A stretch of 64,000 nucleotides of DNA from positions 124,001 to 188,000 of the forward strand of contig JANYCZ010000021.1 of the NCBI GenBank assembly GCA_025360015.1, written 5' to 3'. Under the pieces are notes generated by a model that did not search any database, had not been told where the DNA came from, and saw nothing but the letters and a program-made list of their open reading frames with translations. This document shows, one piece after another, positions 63,602 through 64,000 of this stretch (positions are counted from its first letter, which is position 1; every line of letters starts with the position of its first letter). Origin of the DNA: Verrucomicrobiota bacterium. GTDB lineage: Bacteria; Verrucomicrobiota; Verrucomicrobiia; Verrucomicrobiales; Verrucomicrobiaceae. Made by a program: the position numbers and the translations under genes.

Positions 63602-64000
63602 TTACTCCAGCGGTACGTTCACCTTCTCGCCGAGAAATTTGGGTTTGGTTCCCAGCACGTTCGCATCCAGCACCGCTTTGGCGCAGGCCAGTTTCTCCCG
63701 CAGAAACGTCTTCACCGAAAGTGCCGCCGGCACGTCCCGGGCATCCAGGCCGAATGCTTCCATTCCAAACGCCTGCGCCAGATAAATGGCGCGCGCATTG
63801 TGAAATCGCTGTGAAACGAAAATCACGCGCTGCTGGCCAAAGACCTCCCGAGCCCGCACCACTGAGTCCAGCGTGCGAAATCCAGCGTAGTCGCAGACGA
63901 TCTTCTCCACCGGCACGCCCATCTGCATCAGCGCGCGTTTCATCTCGGTGGGTTCGTCGTAGCCTTGCGTGCCGTTGTCACCGCTGACGATCAGCGCCTT
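63602..64000 (-). CDS. DUF218/SanA-YdcF-like protein, C-terminal part
   Basis: Runs off the right edge; 132 codons to the stop. The frame beyond the first ATG (63943) continues upstream as KALIVSGDNGTQGYDEPTEM to the edge, so the ATG is internal. DUF218 signatures: SGDNGTQ-Y-E and DSVVRAREVFG, VIFVSQRFHNARAIYLAQ. It is the C-terminal part of an envelope-integrity protein of the SanA/vancomycin-exclusion type. The stop is two bases past the dnaE stop (convergent). Confidence 0.88.
   Translation of the reverse strand, partial: KALIVSGDNGTQGYDEPTEMKRALMQMGVPVEKIVCDYAGFRTLDSVVRAREVFGQQRVIFVSQRFHNARAIYLAQAFGMEAFGLDARDVPAALSVKTFLREKLACAKAVLDANVLGTKPKFLGEKVNVPLE

Overview
The window is about 64 kb of GC-rich, gene-dense bacterial chromosome. 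Several features point to the Verrucomicrobiota, probably near Prosthecobacter/Verrucomicrobiaceae: DUF1501, DUF1549/DUF1553, PQQ-propeller, Gfo/Idh and cytochrome-WD40 secreted proteins typical of the PVC superphylum; the tgt-yajC-secDF operon with a fused SecDF; few strong Shine-Dalgarno sites; and intergenic hairpin repeats. The genus is inferred from gene content, not from a marker alignment. No rRNA, tRNA, CRISPR array, prophage or classical insertion sequence was recognised.

Region 1 (1-7.2 kb): a moxR-DUF58 operon interrupted by a four-helix-bundle gene between inverted GAGGAC-type repeats; an HDAC-like deacetylase and RNase PH separated by a 92-bp imperfect palindrome; two conserved hypothetical genes; an orphan OmpR-type regulator followed by a start-less voltage-sensor-like remnant. 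Region 2 (7.2-12 kb): a serine hydrolase, a ParE-type toxin-antitoxin pair, secreted hypotheticals and an APC permease.

Region 3 (12-21.2 kb) is the most unusual part. It is a co-directional cluster of a small membrane-anchored protein, a PqqD-like protein, an ATP-grasp ligase, a fold-III PLP decarboxylase, a urea-transporter/M23-peptidase fusion, a TPR protein, a PaaK/CapK-like adenylate-forming enzyme, and a second urea-transporter-like protein split by a TPR block. Short gaps and ATGA overlaps suggest one operon. The enzymes suggest assembly of an amine or amino-acid conjugate with dedicated membrane proteins; the product is unknown.

Region 4 (21-31.8 kb): an N-formylglutamate amidohydrolase-like protein, a PQQ propeller protein, a toxin-antitoxin pair whose toxin carries an amber stop, an SGNH hydrolase, two tandem lipoprotein paralogues, a double-hairpin repeat, a DUF1549/DUF1553 protein, ssb, a Xer recombinase and phosphatidylserine decarboxylase. 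Region 5 (31.9-43.6 kb): an RGG-rich conserved protein, folate and PHP-phosphatase genes, a HAD phosphatase, an L,D-transpeptidase, a repeat-filled intergenic stretch, then secDF-yajC-tgt, ychF and a secreted protein.

Region 6 (43.7-56.2 kb): the secreted-enzyme block (DUF1501, DUF1549/1553, cytochrome-WD40 giant, Gfo/Idh/MocA, GH99-like, serine hydrolase, RidA) with another ParE-type pair. Region 7 (56.3-64 kb): miaB, a GNAT acetyltransferase, an FHA-cyclase, a membrane-anchored secreted protein, dnaE and a partial DUF218 gene.
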